In this document: one piece after another, positions 25,468 to 34,112 of the stretch
Layout: every line of letters begins with the position of its first letter
Numbering within the stretch: position 1 is the first letter of the stretch
Origin: Hwanghaeella grinnelliae
Lineage (GTDB): Bacteria > Pseudomonadota > Alphaproteobacteria > UBA8366 > Aestuariispiraceae
NCBI RefSeq assembly: GCF_004005845.1
Contig: NZ_SADE01000001.1
Location: 372,001 to 436,000 of the forward strand
Direction: 5' to 3'
Length of the DNA stretch: 64,000 bases
Translations under genes and position numbers: made by a program
Notes under the pieces: model-generated
Database searches by the model: none
The model's input: the letters and a program-made list of their open reading frames with translations, nothing else
Told to the model about the DNA's origin: nothing

Positions 25468-26235
25468 TTAGCCGGCCTTGCCGGCGGCTTTCCGTTCCTC
25501 GGCAATCAAATGGATCAGCGTCTGGCGATCGATCGCACCGGGGATGAATTGCTCACCAATAAACATGGCGGGCGTACCGGTTACCCCAATTTCCTGCGCC
25601 AGTTGCAGATTGGAGCGCAGATAATCATCGATTTCAGGCGACTCCATGTCTTTAACCAGCAAGTCAACGTCTAGCCCGGCCTCCGCCGCCGCTTGCAGGA
25701 TACGCTGTTCCGACAGTTTGCCGCGCAGATCCATCACCGCCTGATGATAGGCCATGTACTTGCCTTGTTTTTGGGCCGCCATGGCGCCACGGGCGGCGAT
25801 CACCGATTCCGGTCCCAAAATTGGCAGTTCCTTGAAAACGACGCGCAATTTCTTGTCGTCTTCCATCACCGCCATGATGTCGGGGAAAACCTTCTTGCAG
25901 TAGCCGCATTGATAATCGAAGAACTCGACCAAGGTGACATCCGCGTCCGTTACACCGTTGGTCGGGGCCATCGGATCCTCGAAGATCTGATCGCGCTTGG
26001 CTGCCAGGGCTTGTGCCGTTTGTGCTTCTTCGGCCAGTTTCTGCTGTGCTTGGTAGGTTTTGATCGCATCGATCACGACTTCGGGGTTTTCAAGCAAATA
26101 GTCCCGCACGATGGTGCGGATTTGGTCCTCGGTCAGACCCGCGGCGTCGTTCGACGATTGCGCAAAAGCGCCGGCGCCGGTGATCAGAAAGGCGATGACC
26201 GTTGTGGCCCGAAGAAGCGGCTTCAAGATCGGCAT
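25468..26235 (-). CDS. DsbA/ScsC-like periplasmic thiol-disulfide protein
   Basis: This is a 255-residue exported protein. A signal peptide (residues about 1-25, ending GAFAQ) is followed by a helical N-terminal segment (LTEDQIRTIVRDYLLENPEVV), as in ScsC or Com1-like proteins where it allows oligomerisation. The thioredoxin fold then has the redox centre CGYC (FFDYQCGYCKKVF) and cis-proline TGTPAMFIG. It probably acts as a disulfide isomerase or oxidase in the periplasm. No DsbB or DsbD partner is adjacent. Confidence 0.9.
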   Translation of the reverse strand: MPILKPLLRATTVIAFLITGAGAFAQSSNDAAGLTEDQIRTIVRDYLLENPEVVIDAIKTYQAQQKLAEEAQTAQALAAKRDQIFEDPMAPTNGVTDADVTLVEFFDYQCGYCKKVFPDIMAVMEDDKKLRVVFKELPILGPESVIAARGAMAAQKQGKYMAYHQAVMDLRGKLSEQRILQAAAEAGLDVDLLVKDMESPEIDDYLRSNLQLAQEIGVTGTPAMFIGEQFIPGAIDRQTLIHLIAEERKAAGKAG

Positions 26236-26380
26236 GCTAAGTTCCTGTCCCGTATTCTAAAGAATTTCAAGCTTGGTTAGACCGCTTCAAACCAGCGGAT
26301 GCAAATGTTACCTGCCGGAACTGTGCAATCTCACACAGAAATGAAGAGTGTGCCGAGCCGGTCCGCTAGGCCTGTCGGGT

Positions 26381-27769
26381 TCAATCCGTCTTCCGGCTGG
26401 CCTGGACTTCTATATCCTGTGCCCGCAACCAGCCGGGCGTACCGTTCGGCAGTTGATCTAAAGCCCGTTTGGCATGGCCGAGTGCGGCGTCCTTCCGGCC
26501 CTGGTTGATTGCTTCCTCCGCTTGCGCCAGGGCGGCTTCACCGAAATCGCCGCGGCGGCCATAGACGGTCGCCAACAAACGCCAAGCGCTCGACATCCAA
26601 GGTTCGTATCGCAGCGCTTCCCGCAGTTGTTTCTCGGCCTCATCGTCATAGTCGGGATTGTTTAGTTCGACCAAGGTTCGCGCAAGACTCGCGCGGATCA
26701 AGGCAGACCAGGGAAGGATCTCTATCGCCTTCCGGTAGGGTTCAATGGCCTCCTCCAGCCGGGCGCCGTCACGCAGGATATCGCCTTTCAGTTCAATAAA
26801 GAACGGGTCGTCCGGGTAGTCGGCGATCAAGCCGTTGACCGCATCCAATGCTTCGGGTGTCTGGCTTTCCTGCATCAGGGCGATGGCGCGGGCGTACCGT
26901 GCCGGTACGCTTTGGTCGGATTCCGGATAAAGCTGATAGGTTTGGTGCGGCGGCAGGATGAAACCCCGAAGCTTCGCGCGCATGCGTTCATGAAGTATCT
27001 TGTAACTCGGATCCAGTTTCGAGTTCTTGAACTTGGAGTTTTCCAGGTGGTTCCTGATGAAATCGACGCGTTCCCGCGACAAGGGGTGGGTGCGTGTGTA
27101 GGGGTTGGGGTTTTCCACATAAAGCTTCTCTTCCTGGGTCAGAAGCTCCATGAATTCGAGCATGCCTTGAGAACTGATCCCGGCCTGATCCAGGAAGCCG
27201 ACTGCGGCTTGGTCGGCCGCCTGTTCATTGGCGCGCGTATAGCTCAGAAACTTGCGGGTTCCGATTTGATTGCCCAGCGACAGGGCCGCTGCTGCGACGT
27301 CGCCCCGGCCGGTCAGCACGGCCGCGGGTATGCCAAGCAGCAGGGCAATAAGGTTCGCATTCTGGGCGTCGGCCAGGCCTTCGCCGAACCGCGCTAAGTG
27401 CCCGCCTGTAATGTGCCCGGTTTCGTGGGCGAGGACGCCAATAACCTCGCCGGGGTCTTCCGCGCGCATCAACAGGCCGGTGTGAATATAGATCCGTTGC
27501 CCGTTGGCAACGAAGGCGTTCAAGGACGGATCGTTGACCAAATGTATCCGCACCACACTGGGGTCCAGACCAGCGGCCTTGAAAATTGGGGCGGTATAGA
27601 CACGAATAGTGTTCTCTATCTCAGTGTCGCGGATCAGACCTTGGGCATTGGCGGGTGGGGCCGAAAGCGCGAAAAATACGGCCATGACCGTTGCCATGAC
27701 CGCTGACAGAGTGCAAATGCGGGTTACAAATGAAATTGGCCCAGAATGAAAGAGGCGAAAGCCGCCCAT
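26381..27769 (-). CDS. M48 family metalloprotease with C-terminal TPR repeats (BepA-like)
   Basis: This is a 462-residue exported zinc peptidase. A hydrophobic signal segment (ICTLSAVMATVMAVFFALSAP, ending ANAQG) is followed by an M48 domain with HETGH in VLAHETGHITGGHLARFGEG, and a second metal-ligand region RANEQAADQAAVGFL. TPR repeats fill residues about 280-460. This is the BepA/YfgC/LoiP layout, which serves outer-membrane protein quality control. ATG codons at 27802 and 27793 are alternative starts; 27769 has a GGA at suitable distance and a good signal-peptide length. It is divergent from the GGT-like gene by 79 bases. Confidence 0.88.
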   Translation of the reverse strand: MGGFRLFHSGPISFVTRICTLSAVMATVMAVFFALSAPPANAQGLIRDTEIENTIRVYTAPIFKAAGLDPSVVRIHLVNDPSLNAFVANGQRIYIHTGLLMRAEDPGEVIGVLAHETGHITGGHLARFGEGLADAQNANLIALLLGIPAAVLTGRGDVAAAALSLGNQIGTRKFLSYTRANEQAADQAAVGFLDQAGISSQGMLEFMELLTQEEKLYVENPNPYTRTHPLSRERVDFIRNHLENSKFKNSKLDPSYKILHERMRAKLRGFILPPHQTYQLYPESDQSVPARYARAIALMQESQTPEALDAVNGLIADYPDDPFFIELKGDILRDGARLEEAIEPYRKAIEILPWSALIRASLARTLVELNNPDYDDEAEKQLREALRYEPWMSSAWRLLATVYGRRGDFGEAALAQAEEAINQGRKDAALGHAKRALDQLPNGTPGWLRAQDIEVQASRKTD

Positions 27770-27848
27770 GGCGAAATCCAGTGCAAGTGCCATTAGAAAC
27801 ATGTGCTCAACGAACTTAGTGTCGCAGCATGCCCCGATCAATCGGCAG

Positions 27849-29450
27849 ATGACAGCTTCGTCCTTTCTGCGTTTGTTGCGGCGTGGGGGCGCCATCGCTG
27901 TTCTTGGTTCCGCCATGGTGCTCGCGGGATGTTCTTCCGGGGAAGCGCCGGGACTGGGCGAACAGGGATATGTCGGCGGATTCTTCGGCGGTGTTGCATC
28001 CGATGAACCGAACGCCTCCCTTGCTGCGCGGGAGGTGCTGACCGTTGGCGGAAGCGCCGCGGATGCGGCTGTATCGCTTGCTTTCGCGCTAGGGGTCACA
28101 ATGCCGGCCCGGGCGGGTATTGGCTCCCACGGGGTTTGCTTGGTGCATGACGCCAATTTGGGCCTGACGGAAGCGTTGGACTTCCTGCCGCCGAAAAATG
28201 CGGCCACGCCGCCGGGTTCGCCCGCAATGCCCACTTTCGCGCGCGGTATGGCCGCCCTGCATGCGCGGTACGGCCGCTTGGCTTGGGGCGGCTTGCTGGC
28301 GCCGGCAGAGCAATTGGCCCGATTAGGTCACCGGGCGTCGCGGGCGACCCGCAAGGATCTTGAAGAAAAATGGCGGCGCATCGCTTCCGATCCCATTGCA
28401 TTGGCCGCGCTGGGAACATCGCGCGGAACCGTTCCCGACGGGGTCTCGAAGTGGCAGCAAGTGGAGCTCTCCAGTGTTCTGGGACAATTGCGGTACAAGG
28501 GGGCCGGCGCACTTTATACAGGGACGCTGCTGAAATCAGTCTTTGACAGTTATGAAGCGCTGGGGGCGGGTTTCACCCTTGAGCAGTTTCAGAATTATGT
28601 GCCGGTGTGGCGCCGACCGCTGAGCCTGGAAGCTGGCGCGCATCGCGCTTTTGTGCTGCCGCCACCGATCGCCGGCGGTGTTCCTTTGGGCCAGTCCTTC
28701 GGTCTGTTGATGGCGGAAGAAAGTGGGCCGATCGGCGATAGCGCGGACCGTAGCGCCGAGGTGATCAAGGCCATGATCGCCGGTCTCGTGGATCGCGAAA
28801 AATGGGTCAAGGCCGGTGAAATGACCGCCGAACAGGCGGACGCCCTGCTTTCAGCGGAACATATCAACCTTCTTGCCGGGAACCGACAGGGACCGTCCAA
28901 GCCGATCCCGGGATTACCGCCGATCGACAGCGGGTCGACTGGGTTCGTTGTCGTGGATCGCGAAGGTTTGGCGGTTGCTTGCACGATTGGACTGACGGGC
29001 GGGGCCGGCTTGGGCAAAATGCCGCGCGGCATGGGGTTCTTCCCGGCACGGCAGCCCTATGACGATTATTGGGGCAGCCCGTTGATCATAGCGAATGACA
29101 GGACGTTCCAACTCTATCTCGCCGCCGCCGGCGATACGGGCGCGGCCGGGTTTGGCGCCTTGCTGACGACGACGTTGCGGGCTTACCGGGACGGGACGTC
29201 CTTGGAGGCGGCTATCTCCGAGCCGCGGCTGACCTTCGCGCCGTCGGTCGGGGTCATTGTTGAGGCGGATGCGCCTGAAGCCTATTCCCAGGGCGGATCG
29301 TCACTGGGGCTTCCTGTTCGTCGCACGGCCGCGCTTGGGCGAATCAACATTGCCTTTTGCCCGTCCGGCTTGCCGGTTCAGCCGGAGGAGCGGCGGTGTG
29401 CCGCGTCGGCGGACCCGCGGGGAGATGGGCTCGCCGCCTTGGCGAACTAA
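27849..29450 (+). CDS. Gamma-glutamyltransferase-like lipoprotein with altered active site
   Basis: This 533-residue protein begins with a lipoprotein signal (lipobox LAGC near residue 27). The body follows the gamma-glutamyltransferase fold: VGGSAADAAVSLAFALGVT, FLPPKNAATPPG, the autoprocessing region DSGSTGFVVVDREGLAVACTIGL and the late PRLTFAP. In true enzymes the processing site reads TTHxS, with the first Thr as nucleophile. Here that position aligns with Ser363, followed by Thr364, and the His and Ser are Gly and Val. The substrate loop rich in Gly is also changed (ARAGIGSHG). It may be inactive or altered in function. It is co-directional with the aminotransferase gene. Confidence 0.8.
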   Translation: MTASSFLRLLRRGGAIAVLGSAMVLAGCSSGEAPGLGEQGYVGGFFGGVASDEPNASLAAREVLTVGGSAADAAVSLAFALGVTMPARAGIGSHGVCLVHDANLGLTEALDFLPPKNAATPPGSPAMPTFARGMAALHARYGRLAWGGLLAPAEQLARLGHRASRATRKDLEEKWRRIASDPIALAALGTSRGTVPDGVSKWQQVELSSVLGQLRYKGAGALYTGTLLKSVFDSYEALGAGFTLEQFQNYVPVWRRPLSLEAGAHRAFVLPPPIAGGVPLGQSFGLLMAEESGPIGDSADRSAEVIKAMIAGLVDREKWVKAGEMTAEQADALLSAEHINLLAGNRQGPSKPIPGLPPIDSGSTGFVVVDREGLAVACTIGLTGGAGLGKMPRGMGFFPARQPYDDYWGSPLIIANDRTFQLYLAAAGDTGAAGFGALLTTTLRAYRDGTSLEAAISEPRLTFAPSVGVIVEADAPEAYSQGGSSLGLPVRRTAALGRINIAFCPSGLPVQPEERRCAASADPRGDGLAALAN

Positions 29451-29515
29451 ACCGTTTGGCAGACTTGGATGGGCTGGCGGCTTATGCCGGGCTATCGGCG
29501 ATAGGGAGGGCACGC

Positions 29516-30673
29516 GTGGCTTTGAAGACCTCAAAACGGGGCGAAATACCCGCCTTTATCGTTATGGAAGTGATGCGCGCCGCCGCTGAACGTGAGGCGC
29601 TGGGCGACCCTGTCTACCATCTCGAAGTCGGCCAACCCGGATCGACCGCGCCGAAAGGCGTGATCCAGGCCGCCAAGGACGCGCTGGATAACCACCGCCT
29701 AGGCTATACCGTCGCGCTGGGTATTCCTGAGCTTCGCGCGGCCATCGCGGACCATTATGCCCGGGAGTACGGCGTTTCGGTGCCGCAGGACCGTATTGTG
29801 GTGACCACGGGGTCGTCCGGCGGTTTCCTGCTGTCCTTCCTGGCTGCATTCGATCAAGGGGATAAGGTCGCCCTGGTCGCACCCGGATACCCTTGTTACC
29901 GGCATATTCTGACCGCGCTCGGCATCAAGCCGGTCATTATCGAGACCACCAAGGAAGACCGCTACCAGCCTTCTCCGGCTTTGTTGGAGAAGGCGCAGGC
30001 AGAACACGGCAAGATCGACGGGTTGATCGTCGCTTCGCCCTCCAACCCGACGGGTACCATGCTTTCGAAAGAGGACATGGCGGCGCTCGCAGAGTACTGC
30101 GGACAATCAGGCATACGGCTGATCTCGGACGAGATCTATCAGGGAATTTCCTACGGCCGTGGTTTCGAAACGGTCTTGTCGCACGCCGATCACGCGGTCG
30201 TCGTGAACAGTTTTTCGAAATATTTTTCCATGACCGGCTGGCGCTTGGGTTGGTTGGTCTTACCGGAAGATCTTTTGCGCCCGGTGGAATGTTTGGCCCA
30301 GAACCTTTTCATCTCGCCTCCGACTTTAAGTCAGGTTGCTGCGGTGGCCGCCTTCGACTGCCGGGAGGAGTTGGAGAGCAACGTCGCGCGCTACGCTGCG
30401 AACCGGGACTTGCTGCTTCGGGAATTGCCGCAATCCGGGTTCGGGGACTTGGCGCCCAGTGATGGTGCATTTTACCTCTATGCCGATGTCGGCCATATGA
30501 CGAATGACAGCCTGTCCTTTTGCAGCCGGATTCTGAAAGAGACCGGGGCAGCGGTGACGCCGGGGCTGGATTTCGACGAAGCGCGGGGGCACCGGACAAT
30601 GCGCTTCTCCTTTTCCGGCACGACGGAGGAGATCGCGGCCGCGGCTGCGGCGCTGAAAGACTGGCGGCCTTAG
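29516..30673 (+). CDS. Class I/II PLP-dependent aminotransferase
   Basis: This is a 385-residue fold-type I aminotransferase. It shows VYHLEVGQPGSTAP, the turn LGYTVALGIPELRAAIADHY, SPSNPTGTM, DEIYQGISYG, the PLP lysine in VVNSFSKYFSMTGWRLGW and the carboxylate Arg in TMRFSFSG. These match aspartate-family enzymes, but the amino acid substrate cannot be read from motifs. The GTG at 29516 has GGGAGGG five bases upstream and is clearly preferred over a TTG- or ATG-type frame starting within the GGT-like gene. A terminator follows. Confidence 0.92.
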   Translation: MALKTSKRGEIPAFIVMEVMRAAAEREALGDPVYHLEVGQPGSTAPKGVIQAAKDALDNHRLGYTVALGIPELRAAIADHYAREYGVSVPQDRIVVTTGSSGGFLLSFLAAFDQGDKVALVAPGYPCYRHILTALGIKPVIIETTKEDRYQPSPALLEKAQAEHGKIDGLIVASPSNPTGTMLSKEDMAALAEYCGQSGIRLISDEIYQGISYGRGFETVLSHADHAVVVNSFSKYFSMTGWRLGWLVLPEDLLRPVECLAQNLFISPPTLSQVAAVAAFDCREELESNVARYAANRDLLLRELPQSGFGDLAPSDGAFYLYADVGHMTNDSLSFCSRILKETGAAVTPGLDFDEARGHRTMRFSFSGTTEEIAAAAAALKDWRP

Positions 30674-30699
30674 AAACCTCCCAACTTGGAGATAAGAAA

Positions 30700-30736
30700 A
30701 AGCCCGGAAGCATTGCTGCATCCGGGCTTTGTCTTT
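30700..30736. terminator. Intrinsic terminator between aminotransferase and rne
   Basis: A 9-pair stem AAGCCCGGA / TCCGGGCTT with a 12-base loop is followed by TGTCTTTT on the plus strand; on the minus strand the same stem is followed by TTTTCTTATC. It therefore suits both the aminotransferase and the convergent rne transcript. Confidence 0.8.
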
Positions 30737-30765
30737 TGGCAGGCAAAGCTGCGTTCTCCGCTGTT

Positions 30766-33456
30766 TTAGGATCCGATCATACGGTTCCACCAGCCTTTGC
30801 GCTTCGGCTTGTTCGGGTCTTCGGCTTCCTCCGCATTGGCAGCGTCGTTTGCCGCTTCCTCGACAGAGGGTGCCGGTGCCGTGCTCTCCTGCATGGCCGG
30901 TTGAGGCGTTGCCGCGGCCGGTTCTTCCGCCGGTTCCGGAACAACGGCCTCTTTGGGCTGCGTTTCGGCACGGACCTCTGCGGCGGCCGCAGGTTCGGCA
31001 GGTTCGGCGGGCGTGACGTTTTCCGCTACGGCGTCCGCTGATTCCGGCCCCGCTGCTTCCGCCTCTGTTGCTTCCGCCTCTGCGGCCTTCTTGGCTGCTG
31101 CCGTCTTACGCGGTCGGCGTGTCCGTTTCGGTTTTGCCGGTTTTTCTTCCTCAGCGGTCTCGACCGACGCTTCGGCGGGCTGCTCTACAGCCTGTTCAGT
31201 CGAGGAGTCGGTGGATTGTTCGCTGACGGCGGATACGTCATCGCCTCCGGTTTCGACAGCATTCTCGGCATCGGCCTCACCCTTGTCCGCGCCGCGACGG
31301 CGGCGGGGACTGCGACGGCGGCGTGGCTTGTCGGCCTTACCGTCATCGCCGTCCGAGGCGGTGGAGTCTCCCGCGACTTGTTCGGATTGCGCAGTAGTCT
31401 CAGCCTGTTCACCGGACTGGTTCTCGGCACCGCTATTGTCCGAACCTGAGGCATCGGAACCGGCGTCTTCCGACGAACCATCCGCTGCCTGCGCATCGGT
31501 TTCCTGGTTGCGGCGCTTGCGGCCACCACGGCGACCGCGTTTGCGGCGCTTGCGCTGACCCTGTTCGCCGTCACCGTCGCCGGCAGCCTGGCGATCGCTT
31601 TGTTCGGCGTCGTCGCCGTCATCGCTATCGTCGCTGTCGTCGTTTTCGTCGGCATTGGCTTCCTGCGAAGCGTTCTGGTCCTCATCGCCCTCTTCGAAGC
31701 GCCGCTTGCGGCGACGGCCGCGTCCACGGCGGCGGCTGGACCGGCCTTGTTCCTCAGACTCTTCCGTCGCAGCCGTCGCAGCTGGGCGCTCGGCAGCAAC
31801 AACCTGTTGGGTTTCGGCAGTATCATCCGCTTCACCGGCAACGCGGCTGAGCAGGAAGTGAGGCGGAATGAAGCCGTCATCCGTTTCGATGACGACATTC
31901 ATGCCGTAATTCTCTTCCATTTCCGCCAATGTCGCGCGCTTGTGGTTCAGAACATACAGCGCCACGCTTGGCGGTACGCGTACGGTGATCTGGCGCGAAC
32001 GGCGACGAAGTCCTTCTTCTTCGACGGACCGCAACACCCGCAGGGCGGAAGACTCGGTCGACGGAATGTTGCCGACGCCGCCGCAAGTCGGGCAGGGAGC
32101 GGTCATTGCCTCCAACAGGCTCGGCCGCAGACGCTGCCTGGACATTTCCAGCAATCCGAAGGGGCTGATCCGGCCAACTTGAATGCGGGCCCGGTCACGC
32201 CGCAGCGCTTCCTTCAGCTTCCGTTCGACCGAATGGTCGTTGCGGTTTTCTTCCATATCGATGAAATCGATGACCACAAGACCGGCAAGGTCGCGCAGGC
32301 GAAGCTGGCGGGCGATTTCCTCGGCCGCTTCCAGGTTGGTCTTATGCGCCGTTTCTTCGATATGGCGTTCGCGGGTGGCCCGGCCCGAGTTGACGTCGAT
32401 TGCCACCAGCGCTTCTGTCTGGTGCATGACGATGGAGCCGCCGGAGCGCAGTTGAACAACCGGATCGAAAATCTGGTTCAGCTGGCTTTCGACCTGATAG
32501 CGCTGAAACATCGGGACGTTTTGATCGTCCTTATACGGCTGGACCTTCTTGGCGTGACTGGGGATCATCGCCTTCATGAAGTCCTTCGCGACGCGGTATC
32601 CCTCCTCGCCGGCGACGAGGATTTCGTCGATATCCTTGGTGTAAAGGTCGCGGATCGAGCGGCGAATCAGATTCGCCTCTTCATGGATCAACGCCGGTGC
32701 TGAAGAGCCCAAAGTCGTCTCACGGATCGTATCCCAGGTCCGCATGACGTATTCGTAATCGCGCTTGATCTCCGCCTTCGAGCGTTCCTGACCCGCGGTC
32801 CGCAGGATAACGGCCATGCCGTCCGGAATGCTAAGGTCCGTCAGTACGCTTTTCAGACGCTTGCGGTCCTGCGGGTTGGCGATCTTCCGGCTGACGCCGC
32901 CGCCACGTGACGTGTTCGGCATCAATACGCAATACCGGCCGGCCAGCGACAAATAGGTCGTCAAGGCCGCGCCCTTATTGCCGCGCTCTTCCTTGATCAC
33001 CTGGACCAGCAGAACCTGCCGACGCTTGATGACTTCTTGAATTTTGTACTGCCGTTTCAGGCGGGGACGGCGGCGCTGTGCCTCCTCGACGGCTTCATCG
33101 GCACCCTCGGTTCCACCGACTTCCTCGACACTATTGCCGTCGTCGCTGTTTTCCTCGACATCGATGGCATCGTCGTCGCCGTCGTCCTCTTCCTCAATCC
33201 GGTCGGCGACCGGAATGCGGTAGTAGTCAGGGTGAATTTCACTGAAGGCCAGGAAACCGTGACGGTTTCCGCCATATTCGACGAACGCGGCCTGCAACGA
33301 TGGCTCTACCCGGGTCACTTTCGCCAGGTAGATATTGCCTTTCAGTTGTTGCTTGGTCGCTGTTTCGTAGTCGAATTCCTCAAGCCTGTTACCATGTATC
33401 GCCACCACCCGCGTTTCTTCGGGATGTGTGGCGTCGATCAACATGCGTCGCGCCAT
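30766..33456 (-). CDS. rne: Ribonuclease E
   Basis: RNase E is the core endonuclease of the mRNA degradosome and of rRNA and tRNA processing. The 896-residue protein has an N-terminal S1 domain (GNIYLAKVTRVEPSLQAAFVEYG) split by an acidic insert of about 70 residues, as in alphaproteobacterial forms. It also has the DNase I-like catalytic core (DVNSGRATRERHIEET, VIDFIDMEE), and the zinc link CPTCGGVG. From about residue 545 the C-terminal half is disordered, with alternating Arg-rich (RRRGRGRRRKRR) and acidic or Ala/Glu/Pro stretches that serve as RNA and partner binding arms. The C-terminus KRKGWWNRMIG is a typical partner-binding end. Confidence 0.97.
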   Translation of the reverse strand: MARRMLIDATHPEETRVVAIHGNRLEEFDYETATKQQLKGNIYLAKVTRVEPSLQAAFVEYGGNRHGFLAFSEIHPDYYRIPVADRIEEEDDGDDDAIDVEENSDDGNSVEEVGGTEGADEAVEEAQRRRPRLKRQYKIQEVIKRRQVLLVQVIKEERGNKGAALTTYLSLAGRYCVLMPNTSRGGGVSRKIANPQDRKRLKSVLTDLSIPDGMAVILRTAGQERSKAEIKRDYEYVMRTWDTIRETTLGSSAPALIHEEANLIRRSIRDLYTKDIDEILVAGEEGYRVAKDFMKAMIPSHAKKVQPYKDDQNVPMFQRYQVESQLNQIFDPVVQLRSGGSIVMHQTEALVAIDVNSGRATRERHIEETAHKTNLEAAEEIARQLRLRDLAGLVVIDFIDMEENRNDHSVERKLKEALRRDRARIQVGRISPFGLLEMSRQRLRPSLLEAMTAPCPTCGGVGNIPSTESSALRVLRSVEEEGLRRRSRQITVRVPPSVALYVLNHKRATLAEMEENYGMNVVIETDDGFIPPHFLLSRVAGEADDTAETQQVVAAERPAATAATEESEEQGRSSRRRGRGRRRKRRFEEGDEDQNASQEANADENDDSDDSDDGDDAEQSDRQAAGDGDGEQGQRKRRKRGRRGGRKRRNQETDAQAADGSSEDAGSDASGSDNSGAENQSGEQAETTAQSEQVAGDSTASDGDDGKADKPRRRRSPRRRRGADKGEADAENAVETGGDDVSAVSEQSTDSSTEQAVEQPAEASVETAEEEKPAKPKRTRRPRKTAAAKKAAEAEATEAEAAGPESADAVAENVTPAEPAEPAAAAEVRAETQPKEAVVPEPAEEPAAATPQPAMQESTAPAPSVEEAANDAANAEEAEDPNKPKRKGWWNRMIGS

Positions 33457-34112
33457 TAATTTTAACTCCAGCCACCTTCATCCCGCGGTCTGAGCCCGGG
33501 TGCCGGCGGTGATTATTGCTGGGAGATCCGGCTGTGACGAAGTCCGCACCATGCGGATGGCTTCGTCTTTGGCGTCCTGCGCAGGCGTCGGCAACGCCGC
33601 ATCTCTGGCGCCGGACGGTTTCTTGCTGGATCTCCACGGTTTCAATCATTTGTACGTTCACTTGTCTGTTCGCTGCCGCGGGCAATGGCTTAGCGCCCAT
33701 TCCGAACAACCCTATGACGGGTCTCGACGGAACAAGCTGCTGAGCGCCATTGGATTGTTTCACCGGCGGCGGCGTGCCATCCCGGCGGCGTCAATCAAGG
33801 GAAAACCTTTCAGCGCGAACGGGATTGCGGCACTACCGCATCAGGAACCCTTGGCGGCGTAGAGTCGCAGATAGAAACTATCGAAAGCGAACCGGTAGGA
33901 AAACCGATTTTTCATAGATATGACAGACTTAATACCATTGTCGCAGTTTGCCGTATGGCAAATGGTCGTCGTGGGGGTGGGTTGGTTTGCCTGATTTGAA
34001 CGGACATAGCTGGATTTCCCTGGCGGTAAGACCGTCGGAACCATTGAAGAAACAAGGGAATCCCACCATAAACAAGAGCAGCGTTACCGTTATCGAATCG
34101 ATTTGAGACGCC
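33457..34112. promoter_or_regulatory. 656-base divergent spacer between rne and amiC (long rne leader)
   Basis: No convincing gene is present. The rne-proximal 400 bases are GC-rich and the amiC-proximal 250 bases more AT-rich, with GGAG ten bases before the rne ATG. In E. coli, rne has a long structured 5' untranslated leader through which RNase E controls its own message. A long leader here is consistent with that, but no homology is claimed. Open frames of 110-124 codons on both strands lack ribosome sites and family features. Confidence 0.45.

Noticed and set aside
30953-31558. Ser/Ala-rich plus-strand frame
   Set aside because: It mirrors the low-complexity acidic and basic tail of RNase E and arises from codon bias.
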